Source: an uncultured Microbulbifer sp.
Lineage (GTDB): Bacteria; Pseudomonadota; Gammaproteobacteria; Pseudomonadales; Cellvibrionaceae
Reading direction: 5' to 3'
Length of the DNA: 64,000 nucleotides
NCBI RefSeq assembly: GCF_947498635.1
Contig: NZ_CANMKV010000006.1
Span: 1 to 64,000 of the forward strand
Below, one piece after another: positions 25,657 to 34,498 of the stretch. The notes beneath the pieces are model-generated. The model ran no database searches, was not told where the DNA came from, and saw only the letters and a list, made by a program, of their open reading frames with translations. The position numbers and the translations under genes are program-made. The stretch's first letter is position 1. Each line of letters begins with the position of its first letter.

Positions 25657-27084
25657 GTGAGTTCAAGCACACTTTATTGGCACGATTATGAAACCTGGGG
25701 CACAAATCCTGGTGCCGACAAGCCGGCGCAGTTTGCCGGTATCAGGACCGACGAAGCACTGAATATCGTCGGTGAGCCACTGATGATTTACTGCCGCCCT
25801 TCGTTAGACTGCCTGCCGCAGCCGATGGCGAGCCTGGTGACCGGCATCAGTCCGCAAAAAGCCCTGGCCAATGGCGTGCCGGAGATTGAATTTATTCAGC
25901 GCATTCTCGCTGAACTCGGTGCGCCGGGCACCTGTGGAGTGGGTTACAACAGTTTACGTTTTGACGATGAAGTCACCCGCTACACCCTATATCGCAACCT
26001 TCTCGACCCCTATGAGCGCGAGTGGCGCTCCGGCAACAGCCGCTGGGATATTATCGATATGGTGCGTCTCACCTATGCCCTGCGCCCCGAGGGCATTCAG
26101 TGGCCGACTCGCGAAGACGGTGCGCCGTCCTTCCGCCTGGAAGAGTTGACCGCCGCGAATAATATTGCCCACGAGGGTGCCCACGATGCGCTCTCGGATG
26201 TTCACGCCACTATCGATATGGCGCGGTTGATTCGCAAACAACAACCGAAGCTTTACGATTATGTGTTCCGCCTGCGCCGCAAGCAGGAAGTGGCCAAGAT
26301 GATCGATATGCGCGAGCGTCGCCCACTGCTGCATATCTCCGGTAAAGTCTCCGCCAATCATGGGCATCTGACTTATGTCATGCCCCTGGCCAGCCATCCG
26401 GTTAACCGCAATGCGGTGATCGTCGCCAACTTGGCGATGGACCCCGAACCCTTGCTCAACCTGGATGCCGATAGCCTGCGCGAGCGCCTCTACACATCCC
26501 GCGACAAGCTCGGTGAGGGCGAATTGCCTGTGGGTCTGAAATTGGTGCATTTGAATAAGTGCCCGGTGCTGGCGCCGGCGAATATGCTTGACGACAAGCG
26601 CGCCGCTGAGCTGAGCATCGACCGTGCTGTCTGCGAAGCCAATTGGCAGAAACTCAAAGATATCGACTTGACCGAGAAATTGCACAATGTGTTCCTGGAC
26701 CGGGAGTTTCCACCGAAAGATGTTGAGGCTGACCTGTATGGAGGTTTCCTCAATGATGCGGATCGGGATATCTGCCGTGAGCTGCACCGGGGCTTGGCTA
26801 CCCGCGGGCCGGAAGCGCTGGCTGGAGAAATACCTTTTAGTGACAAGCGCCTGCCGGAGCTTCTATTCCGTATGCGCGCGCGCAACTTCCCAGAGACGTT
26901 GTCGGAAGAGGAGCAACAGCGTTGGCAGATTTGGTGTTTCCAGCGTTTAACCGATTCCACCGCTGGAGCTTCCATCACCCTGGAGGATTACTTCCGCCAG
27001 TTGTCTGAGCTGCGGGTGCAGCACCCGCAACGGGCGACTCTGCTTACCGAATTGGAAAACTGGGGTGATAGCCTGTTGGCTTGA
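25657..27084 (+). CDS. sbcB: Exodeoxyribonuclease I
   Basis: SbcB degrades single-stranded DNA 3' to 5' and works in recombination and mismatch repair. The DnaQ-type exonuclease motifs are visible: HDYETWG (Asp-Glu of motif I, near residue 8), [19 protein letters not shown] in the middle and [17 protein letters not shown] (motif III). The C-terminal extension is also typical ([26 protein letters not shown]). I chose the GTG at 25657 because GGAGG lies just upstream and the N-terminus then matches the E. coli length. ATG codons at 25630 and 25633 are alternatives. Confidence 0.95.
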   Translation: MSSSTLYWHDYETWGTNPGADKPAQFAGIRTDEALNIVGEPLMIYCRPSLDCLPQPMASLVTGISPQKALANGVPEIEFIQRILAELGAPGTCGVGYNSLRFDDEVTRYTLYRNLLDPYEREWRSGNSRWDIIDMVRLTYALRPEGIQWPTREDGAPSFRLEELTAANNIAHEGAHDALSDVHATIDMARLIRKQQPKLYDYVFRLRRKQEVAKMIDMRERRPLLHISGKVSANHGHLTYVMPLASHPVNRNAVIVANLAMDPEPLLNLDADSLRERLYTSRDKLGEGELPVGLKLVHLNKCPVLAPANMLDDKRAAELSIDRAVCEANWQKLKDIDLTEKLHNVFLDREFPPKDVEADLYGGFLNDADRDICRELHRGLATRGPEALAGEIPFSDKRLPELLFRMRARNFPETLSEEEQQRWQIWCFQRLTDSTAGASITLEDYFRQLSELRVQHPQRATLLTELENWGDSLLA

Positions 27085-27199
27085 TTCCGGCTTTTCTACC
27101 CCGTTAGCGGTGTATCTGGACTGGGTTCTGTAACTGGGGCCGAGTAGAATGCCGCTCGCGAAGAACCGGCGCCCACAAGGCGCAACCACTGGAGTAACC

Positions 27200-28216
27200 A
27201 TGGACTTTATCGGAGCCAATATCCTGTCCGTCAGCCAGTTTGAGCGTGCCGACATTGAGCGCGTCTTTAATGTTGCTGACGCCATGACCCCCTATGCCCA
27301 GCGTGAAAAAGTAACACGTGTGCTCGAGGGGGCGATTCTCGGCAATATGTTTATGGAGCCGAGTACGCGCACTCGCCTGAGCTTTGGCGCTGCTTTTAAC
27401 TTGCTGGGCGGTACCGTGCGTGAAACTGTGGGAATTACCGCCAGTGCAATGGCCAAGGGGGAGTCTCTCTACGATACGGCGCGGGTACTGTCGGGTTACA
27501 GCGATGTGATCTGTATGCGCCACCCCAAAGAGGGTTCGGTGGCTGAGTTTGCCGAGGCGAGTCGTGTTCCGGTGGTCAACGGCGGTGACGGTGCCAATGA
27601 GCATCCAACCCAGGCGCTGCTGGACCTCTACACTATTCGCAAGGAGCTGGCGGGGCACAACCGTACTCTGGACGATTTTCGTATCGCCATGATCGGCGAC
27701 CTCAAGCACGGTCGTACAGTGCACTCCCTATGCAAGTTACTGTGCTTGTTCGGCAAGGTACACATTACCCTGGTATCGCCGCCGGAACTGGCGATGCCCG
27801 AGGAAATCGTGGAGAAGTTGCGTGCGGTAGGGCACGAGGTGACCGTCACCGATCAGCTGGAGACCTCGATCGCCCATGTGGATATTGTGTACTCCACACG
27901 CATTCAGGAAGAGCGTTTTTCTTCTCAGGATGAGGCCAACCGCTACCGCGGGCGCTTCCGTTTAAACCGGGCGATTTTTACCCGCTATGCGGAGCCCAAT
28001 ACGGTGATCATGCACCCTCTGCCAAGGGATTCTCGCGCCGAAGCGAATGAATTGGATACCGATCTGAACGAACACCCCAGTCTGGCAATCTTCCGCCAGA
28101 CGGATAACGGCCTGCTGGTGCGTATGGCACTGTTTGCGTTGCTGCTGGGGGTGGAAGGCCAAGTGGACGAGTATGCCCGTGAGGTTCACTGGCACAGTCG
28201 CCGCAACCAGGTATAA
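27200..28216 (+). CDS. pyrB: Aspartate carbamoyltransferase catalytic chain
   Basis: PyrB makes carbamoyl-aspartate in pyrimidine synthesis. The 338-residue protein has the carbamoyl-phosphate loop FMEPSTRTRLSFGAAF (about residues 50-65), NGGDGANEHPTQALLDLYT near residue 130, and the MHPLPRDSRAEANELDTDLN segment near the C-terminus. The ATG at 27200 has GGAG five bases upstream. An in-frame ATG at 27149 would add 17 residues. No pyrI regulatory gene or pyrC-like gene follows, so this enzyme is either unregulated or regulated by an unlinked partner. Confidence 0.95.
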   Translation: MDFIGANILSVSQFERADIERVFNVADAMTPYAQREKVTRVLEGAILGNMFMEPSTRTRLSFGAAFNLLGGTVRETVGITASAMAKGESLYDTARVLSGYSDVICMRHPKEGSVAEFAEASRVPVVNGGDGANEHPTQALLDLYTIRKELAGHNRTLDDFRIAMIGDLKHGRTVHSLCKLLCLFGKVHITLVSPPELAMPEEIVEKLRAVGHEVTVTDQLETSIAHVDIVYSTRIQEERFSSQDEANRYRGRFRLNRAIFTRYAEPNTVIMHPLPRDSRAEANELDTDLNEHPSLAIFRQTDNGLLVRMALFALLLGVEGQVDEYAREVHWHSRRNQV

Positions 28217-28334
28217 CGCCAGCAGAGCTTGTTTACGGATAGGACCGCACTTTTCTGTTAATCTGATTGGGTTGCCCGGCCATAACCGTTGAGGTTGGCC
28301 TGGGCACCTCCGCAATCGCATCAGGGAAAGATGC

Positions 28335-29762
28335 ATGTCGAACTCGATAACGCCTGCGGTTTTCTTGCGCGGCGCGCTTACGCTGGCGCTGCTCTTTATC
28401 GTTTTAATGTCGAAAAGTGCCGCTCAGGAGGACACCTCTCCCCATGTGGCACTGCTGTCTATTGATGGTGCTATAGGTCCAGCCACGACAGATTATTTTA
28501 AGCGCGCTACCGAGGAGGCCGGAGAGCGCGGTGCAGCCTTAATCATTGTGCATATCGACACCCCCGGGGGGCTCGATGCGGCGTCTCGCGATATTATCCA
28601 GCACATTCTCGCCTCCCCGATCCCGATTGCCACTTTTGTCTATCCCTCTGGTGCCCGTGCTGCTAGTGCCGGTACCTATATCCTCTATGCCAGCCAAATA
28701 GCCGCTATGGCGCCGGCCACCACCCTCGGTGCCGCTACACCGGTGCAGATCGGTGGGCCACCGGGAACTCCGGGTCCGGGCAGCAAGCCACAAGAGAGTG
28801 AAGAAAAAGAGAAAAAAGAAAAGCAAGACGGTGAGGGAGAAAGCGAAGAGGGCAAGAAGGAAGAACCGCTGTCCGGCACGGCCATGGAGCGCAAGGTCGT
28901 TAATGATTCCATTGCTTTTATTCGCGGTTTGGCCCAGCGCCATGGGCGCAATGCAGATTGGGCAGAAAAGGCTGTGCGGGAAGCTGCGACCCTCACGGCT
29001 GCGGAAGCACTCGAGCTGAATGTGGTCGATATCGTCGCCAAGAATGACCAGGATCTGCTCAAGCAGATTGCTGGGCGCAAGGTTTCTCTTGATTCTGGGG
29101 AGATTACCATTTCAGCAGAAATTGCACAGCTGCCTATAAAAGAGTACGAGCCGGATTGGCGCAATGAATTGCTGGCACTGATTACCAATCCGCAAGTGGC
29201 TTATATTCTTTTGCTGATAGGTATTTACGGCCTGATTTTTGAAGGCTATAGCCCCGGTGCTTTTGTCCCTGGAATAGTCGGGGTTATCTGTTTGCTATTG
29301 GCATTTTATGCCCTGCAAGTTTTGCCAATTAATTACGTCGGTCTGGCGCTGATTATTGTTGGGGCACTATTGATTGTGGCAGAAGTATTCATGCCCAGTT
29401 TTGGCGCTTTGGGAATCGGCGGGATTATCGCCTTAGTGATTGGTTCGGTCATGTTGATCGATACTGATGTGCCTGGAATGCAGGTGTCGCGCAAACTGAT
29501 CGCGGCTATTGCCGGAGTGAGTGGAATCTTTCTCCTGGGTCTGCTGCTGGCTGTGGGCAGGAGTTTGCGTAAACCACGACTCGCCTCAGATCAAGCCCTG
29601 GTAGGGCGTACGGCGCTTGTCAGTAATGTGCACGAAAATGAAGTATTAGTGCATCTCGATGGAGAAATATGGCGTGCTCATTGTGAAACGCCTCTCGAGC
29701 CTGGGCAGCGGGTGCGAATTGTCGCCCAGCGCGGTTTGTTGCTTTATGTGGAGCCCGGATAG
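28335..29762 (+). CDS. nfeD: NfeD-type membrane serine protease
   Basis: The 475-residue protein has a signal peptide, a ClpP/SppA-like protease domain (HIDTPGGLDAASRDI and then SGARAASAGTYILYASQIAA, with the presumed nucleophile Ser in the AASAGTY motif), a charged Lys/Glu linker near residues 150-180, four to five membrane helices and a C-terminal OB-fold NfeD domain (VGRTALVSNVHENEVLVHLD). It is the long NfeD form that cleaves stomatin C-termini. The stomatin-like partner follows 74 bases later, so the two form a classical stomatin operon. Confidence 0.92.
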   Translation: MSNSITPAVFLRGALTLALLFIVLMSKSAAQEDTSPHVALLSIDGAIGPATTDYFKRATEEAGERGAALIIVHIDTPGGLDAASRDIIQHILASPIPIATFVYPSGARAASAGTYILYASQIAAMAPATTLGAATPVQIGGPPGTPGPGSKPQESEEKEKKEKQDGEGESEEGKKEEPLSGTAMERKVVNDSIAFIRGLAQRHGRNADWAEKAVREAATLTAAEALELNVVDIVAKNDQDLLKQIAGRKVSLDSGEITISAEIAQLPIKEYEPDWRNELLALITNPQVAYILLLIGIYGLIFEGYSPGAFVPGIVGVICLLLAFYALQVLPINYVGLALIIVGALLIVAEVFMPSFGALGIGGIIALVIGSVMLIDTDVPGMQVSRKLIAAIAGVSGIFLLGLLLAVGRSLRKPRLASDQALVGRTALVSNVHENEVLVHLDGEIWRAHCETPLEPGQRVRIVAQRGLLLYVEPG

Positions 29763-29836
29763 AAATAAGGTTTAGTCTTCAATAAGGGCATTTTTGCTCT
29801 ATCAAATTTTGCAGGTGGTTACAGGGAGAGAGAAGC

Positions 29837-30598
29837 ATGGTCGGTTATTTTGTTGGGCTGTTAGTGCTCGCGATATTGTTGCTGCTGATGTATGCCATCC
29901 GCGTCTTGCGCGAATATGAGCGTGCGGTGGTATTTTTTCTGGGACGTTTCCAAACTGTTAAAGGCCCTGGCCTGATTATTATTATCCCTATCATTCAGAC
30001 GATGGAGCGGGTGGATTTGCGCACGATCGTGATGGATGTGCCTTCCCAGGATGTGATTAGCCGCGATAACGTCTCAGTAAAGGTCAATGCTGTGGTTTAT
30101 TACCGGGTGATTAATTCACAGTCGGCGATTATTAATGTCGAGTTTTATCACGAGGCGGTCAGTCAGTTGGCGCAGACTACCTTGCGTTCAGTACTGGGTA
30201 AGCATGAATTGGATGAAATGCTTTCCGAGCGGGACAAGCTTAATGTGGATATTCAGAAAATTCTCGATGAGCAGACTGATGCTTGGGGTGTTAAAGTCAC
30301 CAATGTTGAAATAAAACATATCGACCTGGATGAGAGTATGGTGCGCGCGATTGCTCAGCAGGCTGAGGCGGAGCGGGCCCGACGTGCCAAAGTGATTCAT
30401 GCGGAGGGTGAGGCGCAAGCGGCATTGAAATTGACTGAGGCGGCTAACCAATTATCGCAAAATCCGAATGCTATCACCCTGCGTTATATGCAAACGATGG
30501 TTGATATTTCCAGTGCCAATAACAGCTCAACAATCGTGTTTCCGCTACCTTTGGATCTGGTTGAGCCATTACTTAAAAATCGTATCGACGCCAAATAA
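29837..30598 (+). CDS. Stomatin-like slipin (SPFH/band 7 protein)
   Basis: This 253-residue protein has one N-terminal membrane hairpin followed by the SPFH domain: [20 protein letters not shown], then [20 protein letters not shown] and [20 protein letters not shown] coiled region with [20 protein letters not shown] lies near residues 175-195. Slipins assemble large rings in the membrane and are partners of NfeD proteases, which is the upstream gene here. The precise cellular task is not known. Confidence 0.92.
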   Translation: MVGYFVGLLVLAILLLLMYAIRVLREYERAVVFFLGRFQTVKGPGLIIIIPIIQTMERVDLRTIVMDVPSQDVISRDNVSVKVNAVVYYRVINSQSAIINVEFYHEAVSQLAQTTLRSVLGKHELDEMLSERDKLNVDIQKILDEQTDAWGVKVTNVEIKHIDLDESMVRAIAQQAEAERARRAKVIHAEGEAQAALKLTEAANQLSQNPNAITLRYMQTMVDISSANNSSTIVFPLPLDLVEPLLKNRIDAK

Positions 30599-30742
30599 AC
30601 CATTTCATGGGTTATTGCTCAGTGAACAAGAATAAATTGGCATGCCAGTATTTGGTAAGGTGGTTATTTTGGGGGTAGCTATTGAGTGTGGCTGGCTACT
30701 CAGGCATTGAATAAGTGAATGGATTGTTTCCAAGTGAGTTTT

Positions 30743-30776
30743 GCAAAAAAAAGGCCGTATTTTAAATGCGGCCTTA
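30743..30776 (-). terminator. Rho-independent terminator of pgi
   Basis: On the minus strand a 12-bp stem (AAGGCCGCATTT with AAATACGGCCTT, one wobble pair) is followed directly by a run of eight T. It lies 45 bases after the pgi stop codon. The plus-strand face has only a weak T run, so it may work less well for the converging slipin transcript. Confidence 0.85.
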
Positions 30777-30820
30777 CTTGTTTTAAGAAGGTACTTTTCA
30801 AAGCTAGTAGAGAAATCTTT

Positions 30821-32443
30821 TTACAGCAGTTTTTCCATCAGGCTGCGAGTAGAACTATCCCAGTTTTCGGGTATCGCGGCTTCGGCAGATTGATAAATTT
30901 GGGAACTCAATTGCTTGCCCAGCTCTACACCCCATTGATCAAAAGGGTTGATTCCCAGCAGACATCCACTTGAGAAAACTTTATGCTCGTAAAGAGCGAG
31001 TAGAGCGCCCAGGTGGTGAGGATCGAGTTTTTCCAGGATCAAGGTGTTACTGGGACGGTTGCCGGGGATGGCTTTGTGCGGAGCCAGTGAATGAGCCTCG
31101 CGGTGTGTATGGCCGGCCTCTTCCAGTTCCTGGCGGGCATCGTGTAAGGATTTTCCACGCAATAAGGCTTGGCTCTGGCTAATACAGCAGGCCAATAACC
31201 AGCGATGCTGCTCGTGTAATTCGGAAGTGGGTTGCTTAATGGCGATAAAATCTGCGGGAATCAGGTCGGTGCCCTGGTGCAATAGTTGGTGGAAGGAGTG
31301 CTGTCCGTTGGTGCCCTCCGCGCCCCAGACCACACCGCCACTGGGGTATCCCAGCGGCTTGCCGTCTCTATCCACGCTTTTGCCCAAACTTTCCATATCG
31401 AGCTGCTGCATCCAGGCGGGAAATTTGGACAAGCGCTGTGCGTAGGGCAGGACCACTTGGCTTTTGGTGCTCCAGCACTGACGGTACCAGAACTGGATAA
31501 GAGCCAGCAGTACCGGCAGGTTTTCCTGCAGGGGAGCCTGGGCAAAATGGTTGTCCATACTGTGGGCGCCGGCCAATAACGCCTTATAAACGCTGTAGCC
31601 ACAAGCGAGGATAATCGGCAGACCGATAGCGGACCACAGGGAGTAGCGGCCCCCCACCCAATCCCAGATAGGAAAAATATTTTCTGGAGTAATGCCGAAG
31701 TCCTGTGCTGCAACTATGTTGCTGCTAACCGCAACAAAGTGCTGGGCCAGTTGCTTCTCATTTGAGCCGGCGGCCAGTATCCAGCGGCGTGCGCTCAGAG
31801 CGTTTTCCCGTGTCTCCAGGGTGGAAAATGACTTGGAAGCAATAATAAACAGGGTTTCTTCCGGGTTCAGGTCCTCTAGGGTGTCACTCAGGTCGGCGCC
31901 ATCAATATTCGCCACAAAATGTACGTGAATGCGATCCCTATGCCAGGGTGTCAGGGCTTCGACCACCATGCGTGGGCCGAGATCGGAGCCTCCAATACCG
32001 ATATTGACAATATGGCGGATGGGTTTTCCGTTAAATCCCAGCCATTCTTTACTGTGTACCTTATTGGCAAATCGCTGCATTTGTACGCGGCAATCAGCTA
32101 CGGCGCGTTCGTGTTCAGTCTTTGCGTCTCCTTGAAAGCGCAGTGCTGTGTGCAGCGCAGGGCGACGCTCAGTGTTGTTGATACTGGCTCCGCTGAGGAG
32201 GGCCGAAATTTTGCTGTTTAGATTCTGCTCTTCGGCATAGTCGATCAATAATTGCAAAGTATCCTGGCGTAGGTGATTTTTACTGAAGTCCAAGTAGATA
32301 CCCGCGGCCTCGCAGCTGAAATTTTCTACGCGTTGCGGATCGGTAGCGAAAAGTTCACGCAGGGACCACTTTTGTTCTTCGAAATGTGCTTGCAGTTGTC
32401 GAATAGCTGCGGCGCGACTTAGGGCCAGGGTTTCACTTGTCAT
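30821..32443 (-). CDS. pgi: Glucose-6-phosphate isomerase
   Basis: Pgi interconverts glucose 6-phosphate and fructose 6-phosphate. The 540-residue protein shows both family signatures: FSKSFSTLETRENA-type sequence seen here as IIASKSFSTLETRENA, and GGRYSLWSAIGLPI, with GVVWGAEGTNGQHSFHQLLH and the C-terminal INPFDQWGVELGKQL. The ATG at 32443 matches the family N-terminus. An upstream in-frame ATG would add 25 residues that are Lys/Ser-rich and unlike the family. The gene is convergent with the slipin gene. Confidence 0.96.
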   Translation of the reverse strand: MTSETLALSRAAAIRQLQAHFEEQKWSLRELFATDPQRVENFSCEAAGIYLDFSKNHLRQDTLQLLIDYAEEQNLNSKISALLSGASINNTERRPALHTALRFQGDAKTEHERAVADCRVQMQRFANKVHSKEWLGFNGKPIRHIVNIGIGGSDLGPRMVVEALTPWHRDRIHVHFVANIDGADLSDTLEDLNPEETLFIIASKSFSTLETRENALSARRWILAAGSNEKQLAQHFVAVSSNIVAAQDFGITPENIFPIWDWVGGRYSLWSAIGLPIILACGYSVYKALLAGAHSMDNHFAQAPLQENLPVLLALIQFWYRQCWSTKSQVVLPYAQRLSKFPAWMQQLDMESLGKSVDRDGKPLGYPSGGVVWGAEGTNGQHSFHQLLHQGTDLIPADFIAIKQPTSELHEQHRWLLACCISQSQALLRGKSLHDARQELEEAGHTHREAHSLAPHKAIPGNRPSNTLILEKLDPHHLGALLALYEHKVFSSGCLLGINPFDQWGVELGKQLSSQIYQSAEAAIPENWDSSTRSLMEKLL

Positions 32444-32612
32444 GGTGATCTTTGATTCGCTCTCTTGTGAGGAGTTTTTTTTGCAGTTTTGTGCGCGTTT
32501 ACTGGTACTTGCTTTCAAAAGGTTGGCAATGCTATCGCATTCCCTGTGCCGGGCTGATACCTAAGGCGTTACAGTGTATTACAAGGGGGGAGTATTCGTT
32601 AAGAATGAGCTA

Positions 32613-32648
32613 CCAAAAAAACAAATGCCGCTCGTTAAAGCGGCATTT
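32613..32648 (-). terminator. Terminator-like hairpin of the small lipoprotein gene
   Basis: AAATGCCGCT and AGCGGCATTT form a 10-bp stem with a six-base loop. On the minus strand it is followed by TGTTTTTTTGG, a good T run. It is about 110 bases downstream of the small lipoprotein stop and directly beside the inverted repeat at 32650-32736. Confidence 0.75.
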
Positions 32649-32649
32649 G

Positions 32650-32736
32650 GTGGTGATTCATACTAAATAATGCTTAGTTATTTGTGTACCTACTAGGGCA
32701 AATTTTATCAAAACCTCATTTAGTATGAATCACCAC
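32650..32736. repeat. Pair of perfect 19-bp inverted repeats
   Basis: GTGGTGATTCATACTAAAT at 32650-32668 is repeated as its exact complement at 32718-32736, with 49 bases between. The unit has the shape of a very small non-coding mobile element or of a long cruciform. No direct flanking repeat of convincing length is seen. It directly adjoins a terminator hairpin. Confidence 0.8.
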
Positions 32737-32757
32737 GCTGTTCTGCTTGAAATGATT

Positions 32758-32952
32758 CTACTTCACCACTTTCATGCAGCGTACTCTGTCTGAAGCCATC
32801 CAGCAGTCAGCATCTGCAGGACAAGCCATAGAAGTTGGAATTTGTTCAGCGCCTGGTGGGCAGTAAGCTGGCGGTGCCGGAGGGCTACAGCAACCTGCTA
32901 GAACCAGTGCACTGATAATTCCGATTAAGTACTTGGCTGGAGTGAAATTCAT
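32758..32952 (-). CDS. Small cysteine-rich lipoprotein
   Basis: This 64-residue protein begins with a lipoprotein signal ending LVLAGC (Cys at about residue 21). The mature part is about 44 residues, rich in Pro and Cys (CCSPPAPPAYCPPGAE and CPADADCW). AGGAG lies seven bases before the ATG, which supports a real gene in spite of the small size. I do not recognise a family. It is probably attached to the inner face of the outer membrane and may be cross-linked by disulfides. Confidence 0.75.
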   Translation of the reverse strand: MNFTPAKYLIGIISALVLAGCCSPPAPPAYCPPGAEQIPTSMACPADADCWMASDRVRCMKVVK

Positions 32953-33409
32953 CCCCTAACTCCTTTCCGTTGATGTTAGCCATTAGCATAGCCAATAAAA
33001 CGTCACCTGTTGGTCAGCTTTGTAAAATGTGCTTTACAAAGATACCGCCTAATTGAGTGTAATAGGCGCAGGGAGAAAATAACGGTCAGAGGTTAAGTCA
33101 AGAAGAAAGCGATGCCAGTTTATTTGTTTTTGCGCTGTAAAAACTGTGTTTTCTGGGTATCTCGTTTTTTTTGGAACGGAATTGTCTTTCCAATATTGTT
33201 TTAGTGGTTTGCCTTTTGGGTTGGAGTATAAATTTTAGATGCTTTTCTTTTTTGCTGGGCAAAAGGTCCAAAAAATTGGCGGCTCTTTACCTATCGAAAA
33301 GCGGCTGAATGGGTCAGAAGAAAAGAGGCGCTGAGGAATTTCTGAGAGGACGATTATGCCGGTAAGGTAATGAAATAGATGGAGCCCCATCTATTTCATT
33401 ATTCACGCG
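32953..33409. other. AT-rich intergenic stretch with a 14-bp hairpin
   Basis: No gene is seen here. The region is T-rich around 33110-33260. A perfect 14-bp stem (AATGAAATAGATGG at 33369-33382 with its complement at 33387-33400, loop AGCC) lies ten bases beyond the stop of the DUF3549 gene and probably helps end that transcript, though it lacks a T run. Confidence 0.55.
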
Positions 33410-34474
33410 TTAGTGGGTAGGCTTTGGACCGTGCAGGAAATTACCGAATGCCTGCGCCAGAGCCTCCTCCCGTGCTGGATTGCGCAATACGCCCAATAAA
33501 GAGGCGCGGACCAGGGGGAGAAACATCAAGTCGGAGAGCAGTAAGTTGAATGTGCTCTGGTTGTTACTGTGTGCCAGCGCATTCAACCACAACTTGGCCA
33601 ATTCTTGCTCCTGAAGATCCTGTGGGCAGCGGCTGCCGATGGCAGCGAGCAACTCGATAGGGGGCGAAGTGGATTCGGGCCGTTGTTGCGTTTGTTGTTG
33701 TAACAGTTCCTGTAGCAGGGTGCGGCGCAGGCCCTGTGCGGGGGAGTGGGAAATACCGCGCACGGCCGCGGCGATTATCGCGTAGTCCGGGATGTCACTG
33801 TGCAAAGACGCACGTGCACACATGGCGATGGCCTCCGCCAACTGGTGATCAATCGATTCATTTTCCAAGCAGTGGCACAGGTTGATCAACACTGGTGCGG
33901 CAATGTGGGGTAACTGGCGCAGAAGGAGAGCTTTATTGTTCTTCCAGTGTACGGCGAGGTCGGCAATGCCCTGTAGTGCCAAGTTGTCCCAGCGAGATTC
34001 TTGCGGATTGTGCAAATAGCCGAGCGTAGCGGCATAGTGAGCGCTGGGCTCACGTTTCAGAAGCAGCCCTGTGTGGGCGTGAAAGGTGGCCTGTCGTTCA
34101 GTCGAGGGGGTGAACAGGAGGCCGCTTTGCTGCAGCAACTGGTCTAACTGTGCGGCAGATTCCGAAGCGGATCCCTGTTTAAGTTCTTGTGCCAGTGCGC
34201 GCAACAGGTTGTCGCGAGCGGACAATTGCAGCTTGCCCTGTTCATCGAGGGGGAAGCGCAGGAACCAGACAATCGGCTCCCCGCCCTCTGCGGGTTGTAG
34301 CAGAAGTCCGCACCAGGCCTGGCGTAAGTAAGGGTGGGGCCAAACCTGTTGCCCCGCCTCGAAGGCCTCAGCGGTGGACTTGGATACAGGCTGCAGGCGC
34401 CGGCCCATATCAAACCAATGCAATTTAAAATCCGCCTCTTGTATCAGGGCGCTCAGGGTACCGCTTTCACTCAT
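33410..34474 (-). CDS. DUF3549-family protein
   Basis: The 354-residue protein resembles the DUF3549 family of gammaproteobacteria. The N-terminal part is typical (FKLHWFDMGRRLQPVSKSTA, then HPYLRQAWCGLLL and IVWFLRFPLDEQGKLQLSAR). The rest is helical and leucine-rich, possibly armadillo/HEAT-like. No signal peptide or membrane segment is present. The function of the family is not known to me. It follows nhaC on the same strand after 24 bases and is likely co-transcribed with it. Confidence 0.75.
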   Translation of the reverse strand: MSESGTLSALIQEADFKLHWFDMGRRLQPVSKSTAEAFEAGQQVWPHPYLRQAWCGLLLQPAEGGEPIVWFLRFPLDEQGKLQLSARDNLLRALAQELKQGSASESAAQLDQLLQQSGLLFTPSTERQATFHAHTGLLLKREPSAHYAATLGYLHNPQESRWDNLALQGIADLAVHWKNNKALLLRQLPHIAAPVLINLCHCLENESIDHQLAEAIAMCARASLHSDIPDYAIIAAAVRGISHSPAQGLRRTLLQELLQQQTQQRPESTSPPIELLAAIGSRCPQDLQEQELAKLWLNALAHSNNQSTFNLLLSDLMFLPLVRASLLGVLRNPAREEALAQAFGNFLHGPKPTH

Positions 34475-34498
34475 GGGGGCTTGTCGATTTCCTTTTTC

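Noticed and set aside
25487-25705. N-terminal extension of argS
   Set aside because: The extra 73 residues have no similarity to ArgS and overlap the start region of the divergent sbcB gene.
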